From: Pseudomonas nabeulensis | GTDB taxonomy: Bacteria > Pseudomonadota > Gammaproteobacteria > Pseudomonadales > Pseudomonadaceae | Length of the DNA: 64,000 bases | NCBI RefSeq assembly: GCF_004682045.1 | Contig: NZ_QUZT01000006.1 | Coordinates: 62,001-126,000 of the forward strand | Direction of reading: 5' to 3' | Part shown: piece after piece, positions 16,376 to 24,356 of the stretch | Position numbering within the stretch: position 1 is the first letter of the stretch | Layout: each line of letters starts with the position of its first letter | Notes under the pieces: generated by a model | Database searches by the model: none | Told to the model about the DNA's origin: nothing | The model's input: the letters and a program-made list of their open reading frames with translations, nothing else | Made by a program: the position numbers and the translations under genes

Positions 16376-17263
16376 TCAACGTGGCAAACGCGGGTGATGG
16401 CGATAGCCAAGCATCCCGTCATACAGATCCACCCGGCGATCGCGCTGCAGGTCGTTCAGGTCGTTCCAGATCGGCGCGCTGCGTGCGGTGGACAGGTCGA
16501 TATCGGCATAGAGGATGTCTTGCTCATTCGGCGAGGCGACCTTGCCGATAGGCCAGCCATTCGTACCGGCAATCAACGAGCAGCCGAGATAGCGCCCGCC
16601 ATATTCCTCACCAATCCGATTGGCGGCGGCGATAAACACGTTATTGACGTGGGCTGCGGTCATGGTCAGGTACGAGGCCATGCATTTGCCGGCTTCGTCG
16701 AACAGTGGCGGTGGCGTCCACACCCAGTTGTTCAGGCTGCAAATGATGTCGGCGCCTTGCTGGGTCAGGATACGTGGCACTTCGGGGAACCAGATGTCCC
16801 AACAGATCAACAGGCCGATGCGGCCTATGGGTGTTTCGAACACCGGGAAGCCCAGGTTGCCAGGGGAGAACCAGAGCTTCTCTTTGTTCCACAGATGGGC
16901 CTTGCGGTACTTGCCGATCAGCCCGTCCGGCCCCAGCAGCACGGCCGTGTCGAACAGTTGCATACCCTCGCGCTCCGCCAGTCCGGCGACAAGGTAAACC
17001 TGACGGTCTCGCGCGAAATCCATCCAGGCGCGTAGGCTCGGCCCATCCGGAATGGACTCGGCATGTTGAAAGGCTTCCTGGCGATTGCTGAACAGGTAAC
17101 CGGTGTTGGCCAACTCTGGCAGCACAATCAGATTGGCGCCGTTGTTCACTGCTTGCAGGGAAAGGCTCAGGCTGGTGTCCAGGTTGGATTGACGGTTTTG
17201 GGTGCCGACTTGCGGATCGAATTGCACAACGGCGACGCGTACGAGACTGGTAGCTTCGTTCAT
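16376..17263 (-). CDS. Nitrilase superfamily amidase/hydrolase
   Basis: A 295-residue carbon-nitrogen hydrolase. The catalytic triad is Glu50 (IVLPELANTGYLF), Lys121 (GKYRKAHLWNKEKLWF) and Cys154 (LLICWDIWFPE). The context block NNWVWTPPPLF and the end RVDLYDGMLGY suggest an aliphatic or N-carbamoyl amidase branch, but the substrate is not resolved. It leads an operon with the duplicated membrane protein (13-base gap). Upstream, 121 bases separate it from the pepsin-avidin gene on the same strand. A hydrolase of this family could cleave an N-carbamoyl amino acid made by the hydantoinase further upstream, but this is only an inference from neighbourhood. Confidence 0.88.
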   Translation of the reverse strand: MNEATSLVRVAVVQFDPQVGTQNRQSNLDTSLSLSLQAVNNGANLIVLPELANTGYLFSNRQEAFQHAESIPDGPSLRAWMDFARDRQVYLVAGLAEREGMQLFDTAVLLGPDGLIGKYRKAHLWNKEKLWFSPGNLGFPVFETPIGRIGLLICWDIWFPEVPRILTQQGADIICSLNNWVWTPPPLFDEAGKCMASYLTMTAAHVNNVFIAAANRIGEEYGGRYLGCSLIAGTNGWPIGKVASPNEQDILYADIDLSTARSAPIWNDLNDLQRDRRVDLYDGMLGYRHHPRLPR

Positions 17264-17384
17264 GATTCAGACCTCTTTTTATTGTTGTCGGTCCACCGGT
17301 AGGCGGATGCTTAAATAAGAGGTCTTCTTTGTGTTTTGGTAAGTAGTCCGTTTCCGTTTGAGTTGTAGGTGGCTACCGTAATGG

Positions 17385-19373
17385 TCAAACCTGGACGCTT
17401 GGCGCTACGTTGTCCTTGGTGCCACCGGCGCCAAGCCCTCTCGAAAACTTGAGCGATTTAATCCGAGTTTGCACATAGCTTTCTGAGGCTGTCGTGGACG
17501 AGGTGAACATCCCCAGCAACGTCAATTCATCCGCTTTGAGATCTAACGAACCCGCCAACGTCAGCACTGTTTCACCGTCCAGCTGTACAGCGGTAAGACT
17601 TACCGATTGCTGTGACAATCCCGCCGTAAAGGCAGTGATATCGGTGAACCCACGGATGTCGGTTTGTTCGGAGGCAGTTGTCATCGTTCCGCTGACATAA
17701 CCCAAGCCGCGCGGATTTGATCCTCGGGCCTGTAGCGTCAAGCTAAACCCATCTGCTGCCAGCCATGTACCGCTCAGCGGGTTGTCTTGTTGCGACATCA
17801 AGGCAGGGGTCACATGAAACGCCTCAACGGCCTCACCGGATACCCTTCGATAGCTCAGTTTATCGACATACGTCCCTTGATCCGCCAGCTCGGGAAAGTC
17901 GCTGGTGGCGACGAGCAAGTGGGAGAGCGCCAAGCGGTCCTCGCCTGCAACCCGATGAAGCTGGCCGCACAACCCCGATACCCAATTCCAGCTGGGATCA
18001 GCCGCCTCATTGCCCAATGAGTGCCACTCGATGGCGAGTGCCACCGGCAGCCCTTTTTCCTGGGATGGGAGTGTGGCGGGTTGATAGCCCGTTACCGCGT
18101 ATCGCCCGGTCGACCCCGTGGACGATTGATAGGTCCCGGCCACCTCGTTCCCGGTCACCGTCAAGGTCATTACCGAGCCGTAGTCGTTTTTCCAGGTGCC
18201 TGCAACGGACATTGGCTGTGCCGTAGCAGCGGCAGCCGCCAAAGGACTGAACCCCCGCTTTTCAGTGGAAAGCGTGCGCGCTTTTGCCTCAAAGCATCGA
18301 GACGACGCGCGACTGATAATCTGCGGCCCGTCTGGTCGATTGAACAACCACACCCCAACCGGCGCCAATGAGTAAGCACCGGGGCGACATTGCACCACGC
18401 GGTATTCGTAGACGGTGTAGCAGTGTTCCATCACCAACGAACCCACCAGCACCAATTCGGAAAGTCCCAGCGGTTCGAACTGTGGAAGGGTTTTCCCCTG
18501 ATCCGGCCCTGCCTCGATCAAGACGTTGTACAGGCTGGCACCGAGGGTGATCTCGCCATCGGCAAAACCCAGGATCACCTCTGGATTCCCGCCCCTGGCA
18601 ATACGCTCCAGGGTTTGACGCATCAGTGGGTCATCCCCTTTGAATTGCGACGAACCAGAGTCCAGTGCGAAGGTCAGGTTTTCCGCCAACACATCCTCGC
18701 CTACGGCGTATGACGCCAAGGGGGTCGACCAGATGTAGTCCACTCCCCGTGCCTTGCTGTAGTGCGACCAGGGTAGAAACAGGTGAGGGCCTTGGGTTTT
18801 GCTGGCGTCCACTGTCCCCATCTGGCAGGTGCCGTGACGTGAAATGGGGTCCCAGTCGAAGGTAACAAAGGGGCGTTGTGGATCGATTTTTCCATTGTTC
18901 ATCAATGCCTGGAATACGAACGAGCTTCCAGCATCGAGGTAAGCACTGCTGCTGGGCAGGCCAATGCCACCGTCCCAGTCCAATTGGCGGAACTGCGTAC
19001 CGGTGTAATCGGCAGCCAACAGAAATTGGGAGGGCAGCGTGATGTTGTCCAGGGACAGCACATCAGAGCCTGACTCCACTTGCAGGGTGCCCCATGGACC
19101 AAAGCTGTAGGGGCGTTGCAGGCAGTCCGTGAAGGCAAAGCTGCTGGATGCCTGGTAGTCGAAGCGTCCTGCGCTGTAGTGCTGGCATCGATCAGGGGCG
19201 CATAGGCTGGACGTTATCCACGTAATGTTGGTGCCGGTGTCCAGTGCCAGCTTGAGAGGTTGCCCTGGCGTGCCGACGGACACTGTGGTGTACCAAGGCG
19301 AAGCACCGTTGTTCTGGAACGGGCCGCGTTGCATGGTGAGGGTAAATCCCTCAGTCCACTGTTGGTTGTTCAT
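17385..19373 (-). CDS. Pepsin-type aspartic protease fused to an avidin-like domain
   Basis: A 662-residue protein. Residues 1-345 form a bacterial pepsin-like A1 protease: WYTTVSVGTPGQPLKLALDTGT carries catalytic Asp45, AENLTFALDSGSS carries Asp238, and Cys58/Cys63 match the first pepsin disulfide. Residues 389-512 look like an avidin: AGTWKNDYGS, VAGTYQSSTG, RYAVTGY, ALAIEW, and a late TYVDKLSY. Aligned by eye to streptavidin, the biotin contacts Asn23, Ser27, Tyr43, Ser45, Trp79 and Asp128 are kept (here N396, S400, Y415, S417, W450, D504), while Trp92 and Trp108 are lost. A third part (532-645), beginning SGTWLAADGFSLTLQ, may be a second diverged avidin-like barrel. The start is well supported (GAGAGGG before ATG); no Sec signal peptide is visible. 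It lies downstream of the MFS gene on the same strand, at the end of the hydantoinase cluster. Confidence 0.85.
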   Translation of the reverse strand: MNNQQWTEGFTLTMQRGPFQNNGASPWYTTVSVGTPGQPLKLALDTGTNITWITSSLCAPDRCQHYSAGRFDYQASSSFAFTDCLQRPYSFGPWGTLQVESGSDVLSLDNITLPSQFLLAADYTGTQFRQLDWDGGIGLPSSSAYLDAGSSFVFQALMNNGKIDPQRPFVTFDWDPISRHGTCQMGTVDASKTQGPHLFLPWSHYSKARGVDYIWSTPLASYAVGEDVLAENLTFALDSGSSQFKGDDPLMRQTLERIARGGNPEVILGFADGEITLGASLYNVLIEAGPDQGKTLPQFEPLGLSELVLVGSLVMEHCYTVYEYRVVQCRPGAYSLAPVGVWLFNRPDGPQIISRASSRCFEAKARTLSTEKRGFSPLAAAAATAQPMSVAGTWKNDYGSVMTLTVTGNEVAGTYQSSTGSTGRYAVTGYQPATLPSQEKGLPVALAIEWHSLGNEAADPSWNWVSGLCGQLHRVAGEDRLALSHLLVATSDFPELADQGTYVDKLSYRRVSGEAVEAFHVTPALMSQQDNPLSGTWLAADGFSLTLQARGSNPRGLGYVSGTMTTASEQTDIRGFTDITAFTAGLSQQSVSLTAVQLDGETVLTLAGSLDLKADELTLLGMFTSSTTASESYVQTRIKSLKFSRGLGAGGTKDNVAPSVQV

Positions 19374-19516
19374 GCTGAAGTCCCTCTCTGTTGTGCGATG
19401 GGATCACCCGAAGCAGGTGACCCGTTTGAGCGTTATCGCTATTCAAACGCACACGGCCGGGCGCTGGCTGTCAGCCTCAACGGTCAGCGCTTGCCTGAAA
19501 GCAGGACAGGCGTCTG

Positions 19517-20860
19517 CTAATCCAGCACTTTGCCCTCTGTTTCAGGGATGAACAGCACCAACAACACCGTCACCAGCATGAAGGCATTGATAAAGGTGGT
19601 GGTTACATTGAATGACGCCCCGTAAGCCACCAGCGCGCCGATCAATGAGGGGGCCAGGATATTGGCCACTCGCTGGGCGAAAATCGCCCAGCCATAACCG
19701 ATGGTGCGCAGCGGGGTCGGGTACAGTTCGGCAATCCAGGTGCCCCATACGCCCCACGCGCCCAGGCTGAAAAACGCCAGGGCGAAGTTGCTCAGGTAAA
19801 GGATCTCCAGGCTCTGGGCGTTGGCAAAACCGTAGCCGGCAAAGACTGAAGCGCTGATGAAACCGACGATGACGTGCTTACGACCATAGCGATGTGTCAG
19901 CCATGACGCGGTGATATAGCCCGGGATCATGCACAGTGCTGATAACGCGATAAAGCCATAGCTCTGTGGCAGGCTCAGGCCGCGTTGCTGCAACAGCGTC
20001 GGCAGCCAGGTCTGCAAGCCCCAATAACCCCAGGAAAAGGTGAAGTTGACCAGGATCTGTAAAGCACTGACCTTGAGCAATGCTGAGGTGAACAGTTCCC
20101 GCTGGCGCCCCGATGTGGTTTGGTCGACCTGTAATTGGCAATCCTCAGGTATCTGCACGGCGCCTCGACTCAGTCGCGTGATGACCGCACGCGCCTGGGG
20201 TTGGCGCTGGACGCTTGCAAGCCAATAGGGCGACTCCGGAACCCACCTCGCTACCACCATTGCCCACAGGCCACCCAGTGAGCTCACCGCAATAATCGTG
20301 CGCCATCCGAAGGGCATCAACCACACCGTAGCCCCTAATGCCAGTAGTACGCCGATTGGCCAACCCGACGCGAGGTACACGGTCAGCGCGCCGCGATAAC
20401 GTACCGGCAGTAACTCCTGATAGTGAGCAAAGGTCACCACCATCATGCCCACCGCTGCCACACCCGACAGCAGTCGCAACGCATAGAGCGAGGCATAGTC
20501 GGGAGCCAATGCGCTCGCCAGCGAGATCACGCCGTAGCTGGCCAGGCTCCAGATGATTGCGCGCTTGCGGCCGATACGTTCGGCCAGCTTGCCCCAGGCC
20601 AGCGAGCCCAGCAGCATGCCGATGAACATGGCGCCAATCAGGTGGCCAACGGCGAGGGCATCCAGCGCAAAGTCCCGGGCGATCAGCGGCGCGGTGTAGA
20701 CGATGATCATCATTTCCCACGCCTCAATGGCGAACACAAAGAACAGCGCGAGGCAGCATTTGAGGTGCTCGCGGGTCAGGGGTACGTCTCTGAATACATC
20801 ACCCACCGGACGGGTGGAGGTATAGGCGCCCTGGGCGAGCATTGACGTGACGTCGCTCAT
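19517..20860 (-). CDS. MFS transporter, aromatic-acid/metabolite:H+ symporter type
   Basis: A 447-residue permease with about 12 transmembrane helices. It starts MSDVTSMLAQGAYTSTRPVG and has motif A-like GKLAERIGRKRAIIW after helix 2. This is typical of the AAHS subfamily that imports 4-hydroxybenzoate-like acids, or of the related sugar/organic acid transporters. I chose ATG 20860 because it follows GAGAG and gives the usual polar N-terminus; the frame continues upstream without domain support. It lies 23 bases after the racemase gene, within the hyu operon, and probably brings in the substrate or its hydrolysis product. It precedes the pepsin-avidin gene by 143 bases. Confidence 0.88.
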   Translation of the reverse strand: MSDVTSMLAQGAYTSTRPVGDVFRDVPLTREHLKCCLALFFVFAIEAWEMMIIVYTAPLIARDFALDALAVGHLIGAMFIGMLLGSLAWGKLAERIGRKRAIIWSLASYGVISLASALAPDYASLYALRLLSGVAAVGMMVVTFAHYQELLPVRYRGALTVYLASGWPIGVLLALGATVWLMPFGWRTIIAVSSLGGLWAMVVARWVPESPYWLASVQRQPQARAVITRLSRGAVQIPEDCQLQVDQTTSGRQRELFTSALLKVSALQILVNFTFSWGYWGLQTWLPTLLQQRGLSLPQSYGFIALSALCMIPGYITASWLTHRYGRKHVIVGFISASVFAGYGFANAQSLEILYLSNFALAFFSLGAWGVWGTWIAELYPTPLRTIGYGWAIFAQRVANILAPSLIGALVAYGASFNVTTTFINAFMLVTVLLVLFIPETEGKVLD

Positions 20861-20883
20861 AGAGAGTTCTCCAAAAGAGGGGA

Positions 20884-21705
20884 CTAGGCTTTCACGCGGT
20901 TGCCAATCGGCACAGGGCCCTGAAACAAGCCAAAGGCATCGATTTCGGTTTCCGGTGGCGGCTCGCAACTGCCTACGCGGCTGGGGGCCCAACCGAAGCG
21001 TTGTTTCATGGCCGCCATGGCTTCGGCCATCTTGAAGGCGGCCACTACCGGGTCTATTACCGGCACGCCAACCTCGCGCTGCACTTGCTCGAAAAAGCCA
21101 AACTCGATGGTGCAACCGAGAATGATGGCTTCTGCGCCATCTTCCTCAACGGCTAAAAACGCCTGCTCGATGATCCGGCGGCGGGTGCGAGCCGGGTCTT
21201 TTTGAAACTCGTCGACGCCCATGCCCAGTGCGCGCATTGACGCCAACCGGTCTGCTGCACCGTAGCCACGTACGCGCTCGCGCATTTGCGCCATCCACTT
21301 ATCACGCCCCACGATGATCGAATAACGGTTGGCCAGTTGATCCGCGATTTGCAGGCTGGCCTGGCAGGGCGCGACGACCAGGCAACTGCCGGAAATTTCG
21401 CGAGCGTCCTCCAGTGCGGGATCGTAGAAGCAGCCAATCACCAGTGCATCGATATTCTGCTGCGCGCAATCGCGGGCAATGCGCACAGTACGCCCGTACG
21501 TCATCGCCTCGTACGCTCTGTACTCAAGGTGTGTCGGGCTGGGCTGCATATCGAAAGAAACAACTTCGACCTGCGTCGACGGTTGTTTGATGCTGTGCAG
21601 CAAGTCGGCGATGGGCGCATCGAAGGTGGGACAGCCGATTGGGTTCAGCCAACGCACTGTGACCGGTACATCCTGTGGCGGGAGAGTAGGGTTTGAAGTG
21701 TCCAT
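20884..21705 (-). CDS. Asp/Glu/hydantoin racemase family protein
   Basis: A 273-residue cofactor-independent racemase of the aspartate/glutamate/hydantoin superfamily. The two catalytic cysteines are in place: Cys92 in VIGCFYDPAL and Cys198 in IILGCTIEFG. In hydantoin clusters such enzymes interconvert the D and L hydantoin so that a stereoselective hydrolase can use both. Here the hyuA/hyuB genes upstream make that role plausible but not certain; arylmalonate decarboxylases share the fold. A clean ribosome site (GAGGAAA) precedes ATG 21705. It lies 24 bases after the outer-membrane channel gene and 23 bases before the MFS gene, so it is inside the operon. Confidence 0.88.
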   Translation of the reverse strand: MDTSNPTLPPQDVPVTVRWLNPIGCPTFDAPIADLLHSIKQPSTQVEVVSFDMQPSPTHLEYRAYEAMTYGRTVRIARDCAQQNIDALVIGCFYDPALEDAREISGSCLVVAPCQASLQIADQLANRYSIIVGRDKWMAQMRERVRGYGAADRLASMRALGMGVDEFQKDPARTRRRIIEQAFLAVEEDGAEAIILGCTIEFGFFEQVQREVGVPVIDPVVAAFKMAEAMAAMKQRFGWAPSRVGSCEPPPETEIDAFGLFQGPVPIGNRVKA

Positions 21706-21729
21706 GCGGCATTTCCTCGAATAGTTGGG

Positions 21730-22620
21730 CTAGAAGAACTTCACCAGCGCCATGGTCAGTTCATTGGAATGGGCCAGCTTCGCGCTGTGGTAGTAATCGA
21801 TATTCAGGTTTGCCGACAGGTACAGGCCCTTTTGGGCAAAGCCGGTGTAGGTCATCGACGGGCCGATCTTTCCAACCCTTGATTCGGCGTAGTCCGACGC
21901 TGTTCGGTTGTTGATGTGGTAGACGTGATGCACGCCCAACCACAGGTCGTCCGTCACCAGGTAACCGGCAGCGACGTTGGCCAGCCACAGGCTCACGCCC
22001 CCTTGCAAGCGCTTGGGATCACCGGTGCCCAGATCAGTGGCGTTGCGGTTACGTGCCGCGTAATGGATGCCGACCGGGGTAAAGGTGGCGGCAAATTTAC
22101 CCACGCGCAGGTAATTGGCGAGACTGAAACTCACTGCGTAGCGGTTGGCGAAGGCCCCGTAACCCGCGACGTCGTTGTTACCGTTGGGGAACTCGACCGA
22201 CAGCGTCGGGTTGGTCCAGAACGTGGTGTAGTCGTCAGACCCGTATGCGCTGCTCGGTTCGACCACGTTGTAGTAGTAGGCGAAGCCGAGATTGGGCGAT
22301 GCAATGCCCCAGGGGCTGGTGTTCTTCGCGCCGTTGGTGCTGGCGTAGCCGGGCGCCGCGCCGACCCAGAATTGCAGTTGGTCACGGGTGGTATCGGTAA
22401 AACCTGTTTCGGAGAAGTAGGCGAGCACCGTGTTGCCGCCGGCACGCACGTTGCCGTCGGTATTACGGTTGAAGACCGGGAAGGTTTCCAGCGCCCAACG
22501 TCCCGGTAGTCCAGGCTGACCAAAGCCGATGAACTGTTCGGCCTGGATCGAGGGGCTGCTGCCCAACACCATGGCCAATGAGCACGCAGCGCCAAAGCGC
22601 GATAGCGGATGTTGCAACAT
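21730..22620 (-). CDS. Outer-membrane channel, Phenol_MetA_deg/SphA-like
   Basis: A 296-residue protein with a signal peptide (cleaved after SIQA, about residue 27) and beta-barrel-like alternation with aromatic girdles. Its blocks FAYYYNVVEPSSAYGSDDY and GYLVTDDLWLGVHHVYHIN, with terminal Phe (MALVKFF), match the MetA-pathway phenol-degradation/SphA outer-membrane family, which takes in organic substrates. It sits within the hyu operon between HyuB and the racemase, with small gaps. A good ribosome site (AGAGGGA) precedes the ATG. The solute is presumably the same as that of the MFS permease. Confidence 0.85.
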   Translation of the reverse strand: MLQHPLSRFGAACSLAMVLGSSPSIQAEQFIGFGQPGLPGRWALETFPVFNRNTDGNVRAGGNTVLAYFSETGFTDTTRDQLQFWVGAAPGYASTNGAKNTSPWGIASPNLGFAYYYNVVEPSSAYGSDDYTTFWTNPTLSVEFPNGNNDVAGYGAFANRYAVSFSLANYLRVGKFAATFTPVGIHYAARNRNATDLGTGDPKRLQGGVSLWLANVAAGYLVTDDLWLGVHHVYHINNRTASDYAESRVGKIGPSMTYTGFAQKGLYLSANLNIDYYHSAKLAHSNELTMALVKFF

Positions 22621-22684
22621 GACGGTTCCCTCTTATTGTTTTAGGTGAACGCATGGAACGCCGCCGGGCGGCGGCAGGGTGAAC

Positions 22685-24343
22685 TCAGGGGGTGACGCCG
22701 TACACAGCGCGGGCGGTGTGCGCATCGAGGTAGCCATTCTTCAAATCATCGTGCACAGCCGCCGTGGCACGGGCTGAAGGTGGGCCGTAGCCGCCGCCGG
22801 CGCCTGTGCGTACGCGCACCAGGTCGCCTGCATTGAGGATGATGCTGCTGGCCATGGCGTAACGCTCCGGCGGGAGGTCGCCGCGCAGCACTTCAACGTA
22901 GTTGGGGGTGCCGTCCAGACCTTGTTGCAACCCCCAGGGCGGCACCACCGAACGGGTGTAACCGCAGGTCAGGAAACTGCCGTCAGACCGCACGCGGTAG
23001 TCGATACAAACACCGCGACCGCCACGGAACTGGCCGTGACCACCCGGCTCGTCGTTGAGTGCCATGCGCTCGACATACAGGCCGTAACGCGCTTCGCAAA
23101 CTTCCACCGGGCAGTTGTAGGTTTCGCCATGCAAACCTGAGTAGACCGCGTTGTTGCCGTCTCGCCCTGGTTCGGCACCCCAGCCACCGATTTCCGGCTC
23201 CACCAGGGTGAAAACGCGACCGGTGTCCGGGTGTCGCCCGCCGATGATGGTGGCGCACACCGAGGCAAAATTGCCGGCCGGCAAGCGGTCTGGAAACTGC
23301 TGGGCCAGGCAGCGCAGGATCAGGTCATGCACCCGAATCAGGTTCTCAAAGTAGAAGCCTTCGGCGGCCGGCGGTTGGGCATCGAACAGCGAGCCAGCAC
23401 GCGTCAACACCTTCAGTGGACGGAAAGTCCCGCCGTTGGTGATGCCCTGGGGAGCGGTCAAGGCTTTGAATGCCATTTGCGCGGCAACCACGGCGCCATC
23501 CCGGCTCAGGTTGGTCGGCCCCGCGCATTGGTCGGGATTGTCGCGCAGGTCGATGATCAGTTCGCGGTCGTGGATCTGCACCGACACTGAAAAAAGGCTG
23601 CCGTCGTCCTGTGGTTCCACCAGCGAGAGGCTGGCATTGGGTAACTCGGCCAGGGCCTTGAGTGATACCTTTTCGCCAAGGTCCATAAAGTCTTGCATCG
23701 CGAGCAAGAACAGATCGGTGCCGTATTTGGCGGTTAATTCACGCAAGCGCACAGCGCCACTGCGCACGGCCGCGACACCCGCCCATAGATCGCCTTCCAT
23801 GAAATCCGGCATACGCGTATTGGCATGCAATATCTGCAACACCGAACGAATGGGTTGGCCCCGGCTGATCAGCTTGACCGAACACAGGCGCAGGCCTTCC
23901 TGGAAAATATCGGTGGCTTGGGTCGACAGCGAGCCGGGGACCATGCCGCCCACATCGTTCCAGTGGGCAATGTTGGCGGTCCAGGCAACGCATCGGCCTT
24001 CAGTAAACACCGGCATGGCCAGCACCACGTCGTTGAGGTGGGTCACTGCGCCGCTGTGTGGGTCGTTGCAGATGAACACATCACCGTCCTCGATTTCGCC
24101 AGGGCGGGGATGTTGCAGGAGGATTTGTTTGACGGCTTTGTCCAGGACGCCAACGAAGGCCGGAATGCCTGCACCGGAGCTGGCGATTTCACCGTTGGCG
24201 TCGGTGATGCCAGTCCCCATGTCCAGCACTTCATAGATAACCGGGCTCATGGCGGCCTTGCGCATCGCGACGAACATTTCGTCAGCAATGGCCTGCAGGG
24301 AGTTCTGGATGATGTCGCGGGTGAATATGTCGAGTGTGTGCAT
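22685..24343 (-). CDS. hyuB: Hydantoinase B/oxoprolinase beta subunit
   Basis: A 552-residue subunit of the ATP-dependent N-methylhydantoinase/oxoprolinase/acetone carboxylase superfamily. The domain is recognised by GDVFICNDPHSGAVTHLNDV, by GAGIPAFVG and by RGGRGVCIDYRV. It works with HyuA to open a cyclic amide (hydantoin, 5-oxoproline or similar) at the cost of ATP. I used the ATG at 24343, preceded by GGGAG; the 52 upstream codons have no family match. It is 13 bases downstream of hyuA. Together with the racemase, channel and MFS gene it makes a substrate-uptake and ring-opening operon. The exact ring compound is not shown. Confidence 0.9.
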   Translation of the reverse strand: MHTLDIFTRDIIQNSLQAIADEMFVAMRKAAMSPVIYEVLDMGTGITDANGEIASSGAGIPAFVGVLDKAVKQILLQHPRPGEIEDGDVFICNDPHSGAVTHLNDVVLAMPVFTEGRCVAWTANIAHWNDVGGMVPGSLSTQATDIFQEGLRLCSVKLISRGQPIRSVLQILHANTRMPDFMEGDLWAGVAAVRSGAVRLRELTAKYGTDLFLLAMQDFMDLGEKVSLKALAELPNASLSLVEPQDDGSLFSVSVQIHDRELIIDLRDNPDQCAGPTNLSRDGAVVAAQMAFKALTAPQGITNGGTFRPLKVLTRAGSLFDAQPPAAEGFYFENLIRVHDLILRCLAQQFPDRLPAGNFASVCATIIGGRHPDTGRVFTLVEPEIGGWGAEPGRDGNNAVYSGLHGETYNCPVEVCEARYGLYVERMALNDEPGGHGQFRGGRGVCIDYRVRSDGSFLTCGYTRSVVPPWGLQQGLDGTPNYVEVLRGDLPPERYAMASSIILNAGDLVRVRTGAGGGYGPPSARATAAVHDDLKNGYLDAHTARAVYGVTP

Positions 24344-24356
24344 GATAACGCTCCCG

